Source of the DNA: Podospora comata
Taxonomy: Eukaryota > Ascomycota > Sordariomycetes > Sordariales > Podosporaceae
Direction of reading: 5' to 3'
Length of the DNA stretch: 64,000 bases
Assembly (NCBI GenBank): GCA_017354895.1
Contig: CP071496.1
Location: forward strand, 868,001-932,000
Shown here: in pieces, positions 23,694-33,460 of the stretch
How the letters are laid out: each line of letters begins with the position of its first letter
How positions within the stretch are numbered: the stretch's first letter is position 1
Notes under the pieces: generated by a model
What the model was told of the DNA's origin: nothing
Database searches by the model: none
Seen by the model: only the letters and a program-made list of their open reading frames with translations
Program-made: the position numbers and the translations under genes

Positions 23694-24634
23694 GGAGGGG
23701 GAGTGATGAAGGGGATCATGGTGGGTGATGAGCTTTTGGGTTGGTTTGGTTTTGTAAAGGGGGTCTTGTAGGAGGTTGGGTTTGGGCAAAAATAAATTTG
23801 TCGTATTTGAAGCCAAGTCAAAAAAGTGCATCGAGAAAGTCGACTAGGTCGAAAGGGCAGTTGTTGTACTGAGGACTGTTAAGTAACAACTCAACCAGTC
23901 GTGTCTATAGAGACATAGATCCATATCACTCGCCGACGGAGGTGCCATTGCAACTACTGTAGGCGGTAGGTCACCTGGGCTGGAGCAGGGCGGAATTGCC
24001 GTCATTTTCGGCCTTCAGTGTAAGGGCCGCAGCGCCAGTTGCTCCTTCCACTTTTGCTTAACGCGTGGGCCATGAGCTTCAACACGAAACTTCATCGCAT
24101 GTAGCAACGTGCGTAGTGGCCGATCAATCAGCCCTACAACACCACATGGAGTGCTTGTACGCATCCATGGATGACGCTTTCCTTAGCAAGTAAGCGTGAG
24201 GGTCATCGCAACCACAGGCCAACCACTGAGAATCCACAGCACATTGGTTCTCTTTCGCAAATTCAAACCACACAGGAGCAACAGGACATACGGCGGTGTT
24301 GGGGTGGAGAGGGTAACCTCCCGTCGTTTGTTGGAATTAGCTCTCAACAGAAGGAAGCTCCGGTCAAATATCACACCGTTTTTGCTCTTGACAAGAATCT
24401 GTGGTCCTGGTCAGTGGTAAAACGGACTATCTACCTGCATGACGTCGGTCCTACGAAAGATTGATCGTGGGCAACAAGACCCCTTTTCCATCCTCAGTCC
24501 CTGTCAGAGGTCATGGTGAGGTCACCCGCTGGTGTCATCACCAACCAGTGGAAGTGCCCAAAACAACCCCCAGAGAAACATCTCGTCCACCCAACCTCTT
24601 GCGAGTTGGATGACTACCCACCTGCTTGTTAGCA
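23694..24634. other. Intergenic region upstream of the lactate dehydrogenase-like gene
   Basis: Continuation of the G-rich tract to about 23780, then ordinary sequence; no gene seen. Confidence 0.45.
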
Positions 24635-25631
24635 ATGCCCCCCGAAACCACCAGCCCGTCCACCCGGATCGCCATCGTCGGCGCCGGCCAGGTCGGCGGC
24701 GCGGTCGCCTACGCGCTCATCCTCGGCTCCGTCGCGCGCGAGCTCCTCCTGGTCGATGTCAAGGTAGACCTTCGAGACGCCCAGGTCCGCGACCTCTCCG
24801 ACGTCGCCTACGCCACCGGCGCCGGCATGCGTGTTCGTGCAGCTACGCACCACGAGGCAGGGCAGTGCGACATTGTGATTATCACTGCAGGGTCGAGATA
24901 TGGGTTTGGTAAGGAAACATTCCAAACCAAAAAACGGTTCGTGTTCCTTTGTTAAACAAATCATAGGCGAAACCAGCATCCAGCATATGCACCGCAACGC
25001 CTCGGTGATCCGCAACGTGGTCAAGGCCATGACGCCCTTCCGTTCAGACGCCATCGTCCTCGTCGTCTCTAACCCGGTCGATCTCCTCACCTCGATTGCT
25101 CAAGAGCTTGCCGGGCTGCCCAAGTTCCAGGTCTTTGGCTCCGGGACGTTCCTCGAGTCGGTCCGGATCCGGGGTTTGCTGGCGGAAAAGGCCGGGGTGG
25201 CCGCCAGCTCGATCCAGCTGTTTGTTTTGGGCGTTCATGGCGACGGTCAGGTGGTTGCTTGGTCGTCGGCGACGATCAACGGCATCCCCCTCGACAAGGT
25301 ACTCTCGCCCGACACGTTTGGACATCAGGAGCTTGCAAAAGAGTGTAAAGAGAGAGCCGAGACCATCTTCACGGCCAAGGGGGCCACGCCGTTTGGGACT
25401 GGGTCTGTTGTGGCGAGTATGTGCGCTTCGATTCTCTTCGACAAGAGGGAGGTAAGGCCCGTTAGCCATTTCCAGCCGGAATTCGATTGCTGTTTCAGCC
25501 TGCCGGTGGTTCTGGGGAGAAAGGGGATCATGAAGACGATTGAGATGCCGCTGGAGAGTGACGAGAATGCCGCCATTGCTAGGTCTGCGCACCGGCTGAA
25601 GAGCACGATAGAGCTTACGGATAAGAAGTGA
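24635..25631 (+). CDS. Lactate/malate dehydrogenase family protein (L-lactate dehydrogenase-like)
   Basis: Exons 24635-24908 and 24967-25631 (58-bp intron, GTAAGG donor) encode 312 residues, normal for the family. The NAD-binding motif GAGQVGGAVA is near residue 14. VVSNPVDLLT is present, and the catalytic-His segment reads LGVHGDGQVV followed by WSSATINGIPLD, which is the lactate rather than malate dehydrogenase pattern. The carboxylate-binding Arg is kept (FLESVRIRG). The active-site loop reads GSRYGFGETS where typical LDHs have GAKQKPGETR, so Gln102 and Arg109 (dogfish numbering) are replaced by Tyr and Ser, and Asp168 by Glu. Activity may therefore be changed. A GT..AG pair after KRE is not used, because the segment between (VRPVSHFQ) matches the family. 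The gene converges on a phosphoenolpyruvate synthase gene 51 bp away. Confidence 0.85.
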
Positions 25632-25682
25632 GGAGATGAGCTGTATATACATGTTTCACATACATACCTACGCAAGGAATGC

Positions 25683-28151
25683 TCAGGACTTTTCACTATC
25701 AACTACATGCCTCTTGACAGCAAGAAAGCTGTCAGGAATCACCGAAATGGAATCAATCCCAGCTTCGACCAGAAACTTTGCAAACTCTGGGTGATCACTC
25801 GGCGCCTGCCCACAAATGCCCACCTTTGACCCCCTCTCCCTCGCCACCCGGATCACCCTCGCAATCATCCACTTGACCGCCTCATCCTGCTCATCAAACA
25901 AATCAGCCAACAGCCCCGAGTCCCTGTCCACCCCCAAAGTCAACTGCGTCAAGTCATTCGACCCAATGGAAAACCCGTCAAAATGCTCCGTGAACCTCTC
26001 GGCCAAGATAACATTCGACGGTATCTCGCACATGACATAAACCTTCAGGCCTCCCTCCCCGCGCCGCAGCCCATTCTCCGCCATGACATCCAGCACCTTC
26101 TTCGCCTCGTCCACCGTCCGGCAGAACGGCACCATCACCACCGCGTTGGTGAACCCCATCACCTCGCGCAGCTGCTTGATGGCCCGGCACTCGAGCGCGA
26201 AACCGTCGCGGTAGCGCGGGGAGTAGTACCTCGACGCGCCGCGGAAGCCAAGCATGGGGTTTTCTTCCATAGGCTCAAACTCAGCGCCGCCGATCAGGCC
26301 CGCGTACTCGTTTGTCTTAAAATCGCTGAGCCGGATGATGGTCGGTCTGGGGAAAAACGTCGCGCAGAGGGCCGCCAGGCCGTGGGCGAGCTTGTCGACA
26401 AAGTAATCCGGTTTGTGGGGGTACCCAACCGTCAGCTTGACGATTTGGTTTTGGACCTTCTCGTCCTTGAGCCTGTCAAAGTGTACCAGCGCCATGGGGT
26501 GGACCTGGATGGCGTTGGAGACGACAAACTCCATCCTTGCCAGGCCGATGCCGTCGGCGGGGAGGCGCCACCAGCGGTAGGCCGCGGAGGGGTTGGCGAG
26601 GTTGAGCATGATGTTTGTCCGGACGGGCGGGAGGTCGGTGAGGTCGACTGTTGTGGTGGTGATGTCGGAAACGCCCTCGTAGACAAAACCGACGTCGCCT
26701 TCGGCGCACGAGACGGTGACTTCCTGGTCGGTGTGCAGCACGTAGGTGGCGTCGCCTGTGCCCACCACGGCCGGGACGCCAAGCTCGCGGCTGACGATGG
26801 CGGCGTGGGAGGTGCGGCCGCCGTGGTCGGTGATGATGGCAGCCGCGCGCTTCATGATGGGCACCCAGTCTGGGTCGGTTGCCACCGTCACCAGGATGGA
26901 GCCGTCGATGAACCTGTCGATGTCTTTGGCGTCTTCGATGAGACAGAGGTGGCCTGCCACCGCGGCATCACCGATCGACAGACCCGTGGCTAGAGCACGC
27001 CCCTTCTTTTTGACACTGTACGTTTTGAGGACGGCAGGGTCCTGACGGGAGTGCACCGTCTCGGGTCGGGCCTGGACGATGAACAGCTCGCCTGTGATGC
27101 CATCCTTGGCCCATTCCATGTCCATCCCACAGCCGTAGTGCTTCTCAATGGTGCAAGCCAAGCGTGCCAGCGCGAGAATCTCGTCGTCGGTGAGAACAAA
27201 CGCCGCGCGCTCGGCTTTGGAGGTGGGAACATTGCGAGTGGGCTGGTGGCGACTCCGTCCAAGGACCATCTTGGTCGCCTTGCCGCCTAGCTTCTTTTGG
27301 ATGATGGGGACCAGATCGGTGTCGTTCAGAAGCGGCTTGAAGACTTGATACTCGTCCGGGTTTACGGTTCCTTGCACAATGTTCTCCCCAAGACCCCAGG
27401 CCGCGTTGATGAGCACGACTTTGTCGAACCCGCTCTCCGTGTCAATGGAAAACATGACGCCAGAACCACCAGCATCCGAGCGGACCATTTGCTGCACACC
27501 GACTGAGAGGGCAATGCTGGTGTGGTCAAATCCCTTGGTCTGGCGGTAGCTAATGGCTCGGTCGGTAAACAGCGAGGCATAGCATCGGCGACAGGCGTCC
27601 AGAAGCCGGTCCTCGCCAGTAATGTTCAAGTACGACTCCAGCTGGCCGGCAAAGCTAGCGTCAGGAAGATCCTCAGCCGTCGCGCTGGACCGGACGGCAA
27701 CAGGCAGGTTATCAATCCGAGCCTCGGCCGAGAGCTTCTTGTAGGCGGTGGTGATGGCGGCCGCCGCATCAGCCGGCCACTCGCCGCGGATGAACAATCG
27801 ACGGACTGCCCGGCCCGTCTCGGCAAGGGTCTCGCGCCCGGCCTGCCATTCCGCCAACAAACTACCAATTTTCTCTCGGATCCCGTTGGCGTCAACGTAC
27901 TGCCAGTAGGCGTGAGAGGTGGTCGCAAACCCAGGCGGCACGGGAATGCCCTGGCCTGCGAGACGGCTGATCATCTCACCCAAGGACGAGATTTTCCCGC
28001 CGACCAGCGCGACATCACCGCGTGCCAGATGTTTAAAGTCACAAACCAAGGCGGTAGACATCTTCAAGGATGTTGACGATGACCGGATACAGCCGTACCG
28101 CAAGATGAGAGTCGGCGGGAAGTGACAAGATCGTCTTAGCATATGCTTCAT
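25683..28151 (-). CDS. Phosphoenolpyruvate synthase (pyruvate, water dikinase)
   Basis: One uninterrupted frame of 822 codons. Reaction: pyruvate + ATP + water to PEP + AMP + phosphate. The N-terminal ATP-grasp domain shows VGGKISSLGEM, VAVRSSATAEDLPDASFAGQ and AAWGLGENIVQG. The central phosphohistidine domain carries GGRTSHAAIVSRELGVPAVV, with His near residue 449. The C-terminal TIM barrel ends with GICGQAPSDHPEF, with the catalytic Cys near 780, and DSISVIPDSF. All domains are complete. The start may be Met28151, whose first 30 residues are Arg/Ser-rich and could be a mitochondrial presequence, or the internal Met28061 (MSTALVCDF). The family is mainly bacterial and archaeal, and the lack of introns fits old horizontal acquisition (inference). 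Together with the convergent LDH-like gene it could form a lactate-to-PEP route. Confidence 0.93.
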   Translation of the reverse strand: MKHMLRRSCHFPPTLILRYGCIRSSSTSLKMSTALVCDFKHLARGDVALVGGKISSLGEMISRLAGQGIPVPPGFATTSHAYWQYVDANGIREKIGSLLAEWQAGRETLAETGRAVRRLFIRGEWPADAAAAITTAYKKLSAEARIDNLPVAVRSSATAEDLPDASFAGQLESYLNITGEDRLLDACRRCYASLFTDRAISYRQTKGFDHTSIALSVGVQQMVRSDAGGSGVMFSIDTESGFDKVVLINAAWGLGENIVQGTVNPDEYQVFKPLLNDTDLVPIIQKKLGGKATKMVLGRSRHQPTRNVPTSKAERAAFVLTDDEILALARLACTIEKHYGCGMDMEWAKDGITGELFIVQARPETVHSRQDPAVLKTYSVKKKGRALATGLSIGDAAVAGHLCLIEDAKDIDRFIDGSILVTVATDPDWVPIMKRAAAIITDHGGRTSHAAIVSRELGVPAVVGTGDATYVLHTDQEVTVSCAEGDVGFVYEGVSDITTTTVDLTDLPPVRTNIMLNLANPSAAYRWWRLPADGIGLARMEFVVSNAIQVHPMALVHFDRLKDEKVQNQIVKLTVGYPHKPDYFVDKLAHGLAALCATFFPRPTIIRLSDFKTNEYAGLIGGAEFEPMEENPMLGFRGASRYYSPRYRDGFALECRAIKQLREVMGFTNAVVMVPFCRTVDEAKKVLDVMAENGLRRGEGGLKVYVMCEIPSNVILAERFTEHFDGFSIGSNDLTQLTLGVDRDSGLLADLFDEQDEAVKWMIARVIRVARERGSKVGICGQAPSDHPEFAKFLVEAGIDSISVIPDSFLAVKRHVVDSEKS

Positions 28152-28641
28152 GAGAGAAAGCTTTGGTAAAGAGTTCTATACCTTATAAGCCACTTCATTA
28201 CTCGGAGCATTTGGGGGGTGCAGAGGAGGAGGAGAGGTGTCCAGCTCACTCGCTGTGTCCATCCAACAACACCTCCGTTGTCATGACTCCGCGATGGAGT
28301 GATCATCCGGTCGTCGCACCGGCGTAAAGGAGAGCCATGTTCAGGATGACGTTAGCGGTTCGTATCTAGGGGCCAATGCTACGGGACACAGTATGAGGCT
28401 TACCCATTGAACGGTCTACCTTTACTAAAAGTACCTAGGTACACAATCACCCGTCCCTGATCATGCTGAACAAGACTCGGTCTCCCAACTTTGCAAAAGC
28501 AATGAAGCGGACCATGGAGAATATGTTGAGATAATTAATTACTAAGCAGAAGAGGTATATAAGAACAAAAACAATAATTGCAACACTGCCTGGCAGCAGT
28601 GTCCATCCACACTGTCGACACATTCACCGTGCTTCAAGATC
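28152..28641. other. Intergenic region upstream of the PEP synthase gene
   Basis: Promoter of the PEP synthase gene and 3' region of the Rds1-like gene; no gene seen. Confidence 0.5.
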
Positions 28642-30042
28642 TTAACCAGACTGGTACATACCCACAGCATACACATGAGGGTTCAGCTGAGTAAGGTTGT
28701 AAGGAGTAACATAAAGATCCAAGTCTGTCAAGACCAAAAAGATGGTACCGTTGACAGCCGGATCACCAGCAAATGTCTCCATGTTGGGCTGCACAGTCCA
28801 GGCGGTGTTGTTCTGGATCTCCTCCAGGGGAGTGTAAGTGACGTTGAGCTGACTGACCCAAGCGGCAAAGACAGGCGGGTTGGCACTCGTGCTGGTGATG
28901 TAGCTGTTGTTGGGGCCGACAGGGAAACCAGGCTCGTCCCACTGGAGGAAGACCTGACGGCCTGGGTAAGAGAGAGGGTTGGTGCGGTTGTTGGTGATGC
29001 CAGGGGAGCAGTTCACGCCCTCCTCAGTGCTGTTGATGCAGTCCTCGTCGTCCTCAATATCGGCAGTGCTGAGGGTGTTGGTGTAGCCGCCAGTGGTCTC
29101 ATTCCAGGCGTTGGAGCCATTGATGCGAGCGGGGTTGGGCTGGTTGAGGATGTGAAGGGCAGGGAAGTTCTGCCAGACCAGGCGGGTCTGGTTGGCGGGG
29201 CAGGATGAGATATAAGGCGCCAGCAAGGTCCAGGCCCAGGACTGGGGGATGCCGACCTCGAACCACTCGGGCATGGGGAACAAGCCCTCGAACTGGCGGA
29301 AGATCATCTGCTGACGGGCCTCGGTGGTGATGCTCTGAAGGAGCATCTGTCCAACATCATGAGCATTGAGGTGGTTGAGGAAGCCGTAGACACCAGCTTC
29401 GCCGTACCGGGTCAGCTTCTGGGAAAAGTCAATGTACTCGCGGACATTGGTGACTGGGTAGTTGTAGCTGCACTGGACTGGAGCAGAGGGGCCGAGCATG
29501 TTGCTGAGAAGAGTGGCATGGCCGACTTCTTGCTCAGCCATGAACTGGAGAAGGTAGCGATCCTCAGCCTTCAGACCAGCCTCCTCGAACTCCTCTTCAG
29601 AAAAGGTCGCAAGCCCCCAGTGAAAGAGATCGAGCTCGATCCATTCTTGGTAGAGTGCCAGGGCAATGGACTCGTAGTCAAAGTCGGAGAGCACGCGATA
29701 CACAGGGGCAGATCCGTTCGTTCCCACACCGCCGGAAGGCGTGTATGGTGCTGGGAGCGGAGCGTGCAGCTCGCCGTCACTTGGATAGTCAAACGCGTTC
29801 GGTCCAGGGGGCAAAGCTGGGATGGAGGGGGCAAGAACATCAGTGGTCTTGGCTCCAGTGGTGGTGGGTGGTGGCCCGGTGTATGGGCCGTGATCCGTAA
29901 CATTGCTGTGTGGTCTGACGGGAGGAGTGAAGGCGGGTGTCGAGGTAAAAGTGGTGGTTGGCTCGGAGACGACAGGAACTGCCAAAGACCGGACAGTTAG
30001 AGAGAGCAGGGCAGTGCCCGCGGAGAGCTTGTAGGCGACCAT
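28642..30042 (-). CDS. Rds1-like secreted ferritin-like-domain protein
   Basis: 466 residues from Met30042; the frame is open upstream to 30312, but Met30042 starts a good signal peptide (KLSAGTALLSLTVRSLAVP). A Pro/Thr-rich linker follows. The ferritin-like four-helix domain then contains DYESIALALYQEWIELDLFHWGL and YLLQFMAEQEVGHATLLSNM (Glu and ExxH metal-ligand type), and further helices with TTEARQQMIFRQFEGLFPMP. The C-terminal half has many Asn-X-Ser/Thr glycosylation sites. Rds1 proteins are stress- and nutrient-responsive in fission yeast and common in filamentous fungi; biochemical function is unknown. No intron is needed. Confidence 0.85.
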   Translation of the reverse strand: MVAYKLSAGTALLSLTVRSLAVPVVSEPTTTFTSTPAFTPPVRPHSNVTDHGPYTGPPPTTTGAKTTDVLAPSIPALPPGPNAFDYPSDGELHAPLPAPYTPSGGVGTNGSAPVYRVLSDFDYESIALALYQEWIELDLFHWGLATFSEEEFEEAGLKAEDRYLLQFMAEQEVGHATLLSNMLGPSAPVQCSYNYPVTNVREYIDFSQKLTRYGEAGVYGFLNHLNAHDVGQMLLQSITTEARQQMIFRQFEGLFPMPEWFEVGIPQSWAWTLLAPYISSCPANQTRLVWQNFPALHILNQPNPARINGSNAWNETTGGYTNTLSTADIEDDEDCINSTEEGVNCSPGITNNRTNPLSYPGRQVFLQWDEPGFPVGPNNSYITSTSANPPVFAAWVSQLNVTYTPLEEIQNNTAWTVQPNMETFAGDPAVNGTIFLVLTDLDLYVTPYNLTQLNPHVYAVGMYQSG

Positions 30043-31084
30043 GTTTGCGACCGATGGCTTGCCAGATTGTGTGAGCAGTGTCTGATGTATCACGGCGTGG
30101 AGCAACACAGTGGTCAGGAGGGTGAATCTGATCTTATAACCTCCACGCGGCCCGAGCTGTCGGAGCCTTGAGCCGGAAATCAGGCCGTCGGTGTGTGTGC
30201 CCTGCTCAGAGATTCCTAACCGTCCCATCATCGACTTGATCCTCCCATCCCGGTGCCCCCGCCCAATCCGGTGGAGATTTCCTGGAAAGGAGAGGCTGTC
30301 CTTCAAAGACATTTGAGGTCATGACGCACGATCTGCAGGTGGTCGAAAATATGGACGGTATGTCGAAGTCGTCATCCATTTTCTGTTCCAGCGGTGCTAC
30401 CCTGTGCAGGGGCAGCCCCGATCGGGGCGTCCTCTCACGGAGAAGGGGAATGGGGAGAGCGGGATGGAGCCGCATTCGCATCGATCTGTGGTTGCCGCCG
30501 TGGTTGAAAGTGGCCGAGAAGTGGCAGAGTTGAAGGGAAAAAGTGATGACATTATGATTGCCCCACCAGGTGGCGCCAGATGTCTTGGCAGCTGCCTTGG
30601 CCTGGACAACTGCCGGGGACAAAGCTCTGGGCTTTTGTTCTCCCTCAACAAGAGTCGAAGAAGCACAACGAGGTAAAGATATCGTTGCTCAAAGAGATCG
30701 CTCAATCGAGATTCCGGGCTAGACGACCGGAGGAATGCTTCCGCGGCCGGCGTGGCTGAACAGGGTTCACTTCTGTTGATCAACGATGGGTGGCTTGGCG
30801 CAGGCGATGATAAGATGGGCAAGATTGATAAGATTAGGCCACACAGCTTATCATGGGTACGTCCGCTGATTGGCCATGCCGACTTATAACCTCGTGCTTG
30901 CATTAAATGCAATGTCATGCGATGTTGACTGAACGTCCCTGAATCAGATATGTTGGATATGTATATTCAATCATCCGATGACAATGGCCATAAGTAGATC
31001 AATCATCAAATCTTTATACATCACCAACTACCACCAAATACACATACCCCTTTCCTCAGCTTCACCTTTTTTTCCCCCATTCAT
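30043..31084. other. Intergenic region upstream of the Rds1-like gene
   Basis: No gene supported; short frames are not coding-like. Confidence 0.45.
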
Positions 31085-31297
31085 TCAGCTCCCGCCTTCC
31101 CTCTCCTTCTTTGCCCTCTCCTCCTTCCACTGCTCAAACAGTTCCCTCTCTCCCTTGAACTGCTCAAACAGCTCCTTCTCCATCTTCTCCCTCACCCTCT
31201 TCCTCTTGAGCGCCTTGAGCCCCCACGCCCGCTCCACCGCGTCCAGAAAAGTATTCTTGAGCAGCTCTCCAAACTTCTTCACAAAGAATGTGAATCG
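31085..31297 (-). other. In-frame 70-codon extension beyond a TGA stop
   Basis: Directly continues the frame of the secreted-protein gene after TGA at 31298-31300. It encodes a charged helical segment rich in Lys/Glu/Arg (GLKALKRKRVREKMEKEL and two FEQxKxER-type repeats) and ends at TGA 31085-31087. The codon pattern looks protein coding. It could be translated by stop-codon readthrough (TGA followed by C) or joined by a 63-bp intron (GTGTAC donor, GTGAAG acceptor) that removes the stop in frame. It could also belong to a mutated gene. Confidence 0.5.
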
Positions 31298-31987
31298 TCA
31301 TTTCGGCCTCTTCCCCTCATACCAAGGGTTGAAGTACACCGGCTCGAAATCATTCGCCGGATCAGGCAAGTGCTGCTCAAACCTCCCCGTGTAATTGAGG
31401 TACTCGGGCGCCTCATAGTCAAACAGCCAGTCGTTATTGCTCTTCTTGATATTCGTGCACTGCTCCCACTCGCTCCCCGTCATCCACCCGTTGTCGCACT
31501 CCCCGTCCTTGCACCGCCTGTCAAACCCGTACGTCTTCTTTCCCTTGCCGTCATACCACCAGCCCGTGTGGGACCCCTTGGCAATGCGTATTTGCCTCCA
31601 GGCCTCGTACATCTCGCGATGGTCACAGGTGAGCTCGCCGCCCTCCTTCTTGCGGTTGCCCTCGCGGACGACGGCTTCGATCTCGTCTTCGAACTTGTCG
31701 CCCTTCTTGCGGTAGTTGCAGAGGTAGGCGACCGAGCTGCCGATGGTGCAGCGGATCTTACCGTAGATGGGCACGTTGCGGCGGGCGCAGATTTGGTCGT
31801 GGAGGCACTCAATGGCTTGGTGCATCTCGCAGTCTTCGATTTCATTGTACGAGCCCCAAATCTCGGGCCCGTTCAGGTCTAGTTTGTTGAAGGCGGGGAG
31901 GGGGGATACCGTCGCCGCGGGGGCGGCCGCGGCGGCGACAATGGTGGAGTAGCATGCTCCTGAGAGGAGCAGGGGGAGGAGATGCAT
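31298..31987 (-). CDS. Secreted cysteine-containing protein of unknown function
   Basis: 229 residues from Met31987; this Met is preferred over upstream in-frame Met32044 because it begins a signal peptide (HLLPLLLSGACYSTIVAAAA). The mature part has about eight cysteines: EDCEMHQAIECLHDQICARR, GKIRCTIGSS, AYLCNYRKKG, LTCDHREMYEAW, RRCKDGECDNGW and EWEQC. This fits disulfide-bonded extracellular protein. The stretch EDEIEAVVREGNRKKEGG is charged. I do not recognise the family. The stop is TGA-C, and the same frame stays open for 70 more codons, described separately. Confidence 0.7.
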   Translation of the reverse strand: MHLLPLLLSGACYSTIVAAAAAPAATVSPLPAFNKLDLNGPEIWGSYNEIEDCEMHQAIECLHDQICARRNVPIYGKIRCTIGSSVAYLCNYRKKGDKFEDEIEAVVREGNRKKEGGELTCDHREMYEAWRQIRIAKGSHTGWWYDGKGKKTYGFDRRCKDGECDNGWMTGSEWEQCTNIKKSNNDWLFDYEAPEYLNYTGRFEQHLPDPANDFEPVYFNPWYEGKRPK

Positions 31988-33460
31988 GATTGATGCGTGG
32001 GCTCCTTGTGCTGATATAAAGGAGTGAAAAACAGCCGAGGACAAGAGAGGGGGGTGAGCACCCTGGGAACAGCTTTGTCTAGCTTGGTAACGAGAGGAAT
32101 GGTCTGGAGATCACGGCAGAACTTTTTGGGCGGAGGATGGGATTCTTATCTGCGGTTTGAGGATGTTTTCGGACCTGCGAAGTGTTCCGTTAGAGTTGAG
32201 ACAGACTTAGTGGGACCATTCGAGGATCTTGCCTGGATATCCAGTCAGGTGAAGCTGCAATCGATGCGGACTCCGGTCAACTGGGTCCATGACGAGGGAG
32301 GACTGCTGGAAATGTTGTTCTTGCTGTGTTGTTGACATCATCCCCGGACCAAAACGGGGTCGAGTTTCGGAGGATGGAATTGAGTTTGGGACCAGACATA
32401 GCCACTGGCGTCGGAGAGAACCAAACATCTGGGAAGATCGGGTGGATTTTGATGTCTTGAGGAAAAGGGCTGCTGGGCCGATGCGGAGCTTGTTGAATGT
32501 CTGGAGAATCTGCCCTGGCCGGTTGTTTTGCTGCTTTGAGATGGCAAAGACTCTGGTTAGACTTCCTTTCAAGCCGCGTCCTCAAAGCCAATGGCGGAAC
32601 TAAGACTCTTGGTATGAAGCCCCATTGAGGTACGCACCCTCACACATCCGCACACAAGATGTCGACCCCCTCTTCGTTTCAAATACCAAATAAATCCTTG
32701 AAGTGCTCTTTACTCAAAACTACCCTGGGTCAATATCCGTAGACCGGTGGTGAGGTGAAAGTTCACTTGCACTCTTTTCATCGCGTCTGGCCCCTTCCAG
32801 AATGTTCTCCAGTATTGCCCTGGCGTCCTCCTTGGCTGGGCCGCAGTCATCGCCTTCCTCGTTGCCTGGCTTCACAGACCCGCGCCTGTCACTCATCAAC
32901 CACTCACATGTCTCAATGCCAACACCACATGGGTCCGGGCGATGTCATCGAGTTGCTGCCTGAAAAAAGCACAGACAAAACGCACTCTCTCTGAAATCGG
33001 CGAGCGTGCACTGAGTGCCCTGATCCAAGTTTATAATAAAATTCTCCTGTCAGAAACTTCCCTCTCTTTTCTTTTTCTTCTCATGGCTCTTGGTCCCCAT
33101 CACTTGAACCTTGACCTCTCTGATTGTCTTGGTAAGAGGCGAGAAGTCTGGCGGACCTTCACATACTTGGATATGCATCTTGGATCGTGTATGGGAGTGT
33201 GGGGGGCAATTGGGTGGATCTTGGATGGGTGACTGAAGCTGTTGGTGGTGTAGTGTATCATAGCCAAGTCGTTGATATTTTTTGGAACCTTCTCTCTCCC
33301 TTCTCGGAGACTTGCTCTTATTTTCCACCGGAAGCATTGCTTTGTGATGATCTGGGGAGGAAAGATTCATGGCATGACTCTTTGGAGTGGTACCAGGCAT
33401 TTTATGCAGCTATCTACCGGCTAAGTCCCTAAGCCCTTTAAGTCCGCCTTACTCATCTTC
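31988..33460. other. Intergenic region
   Basis: No gene supported; several short frames on both strands lack motifs. Confidence 0.45.

Noticed and set aside
25450-25497. Possible second intron in the LDH-like gene (GTAAGG..TTTCAG)
   Set aside because: The enclosed codons match conserved LDH sequence (VRPVSHFQ, then SLPVVLGRKG after it) and keep the frame, so it is coding.
25983-26993. Plus-strand frame of 336 codons
   Set aside because: Antisense shadow of the PEP synthase gene, whose catalytic motifs fix the minus strand as coding.
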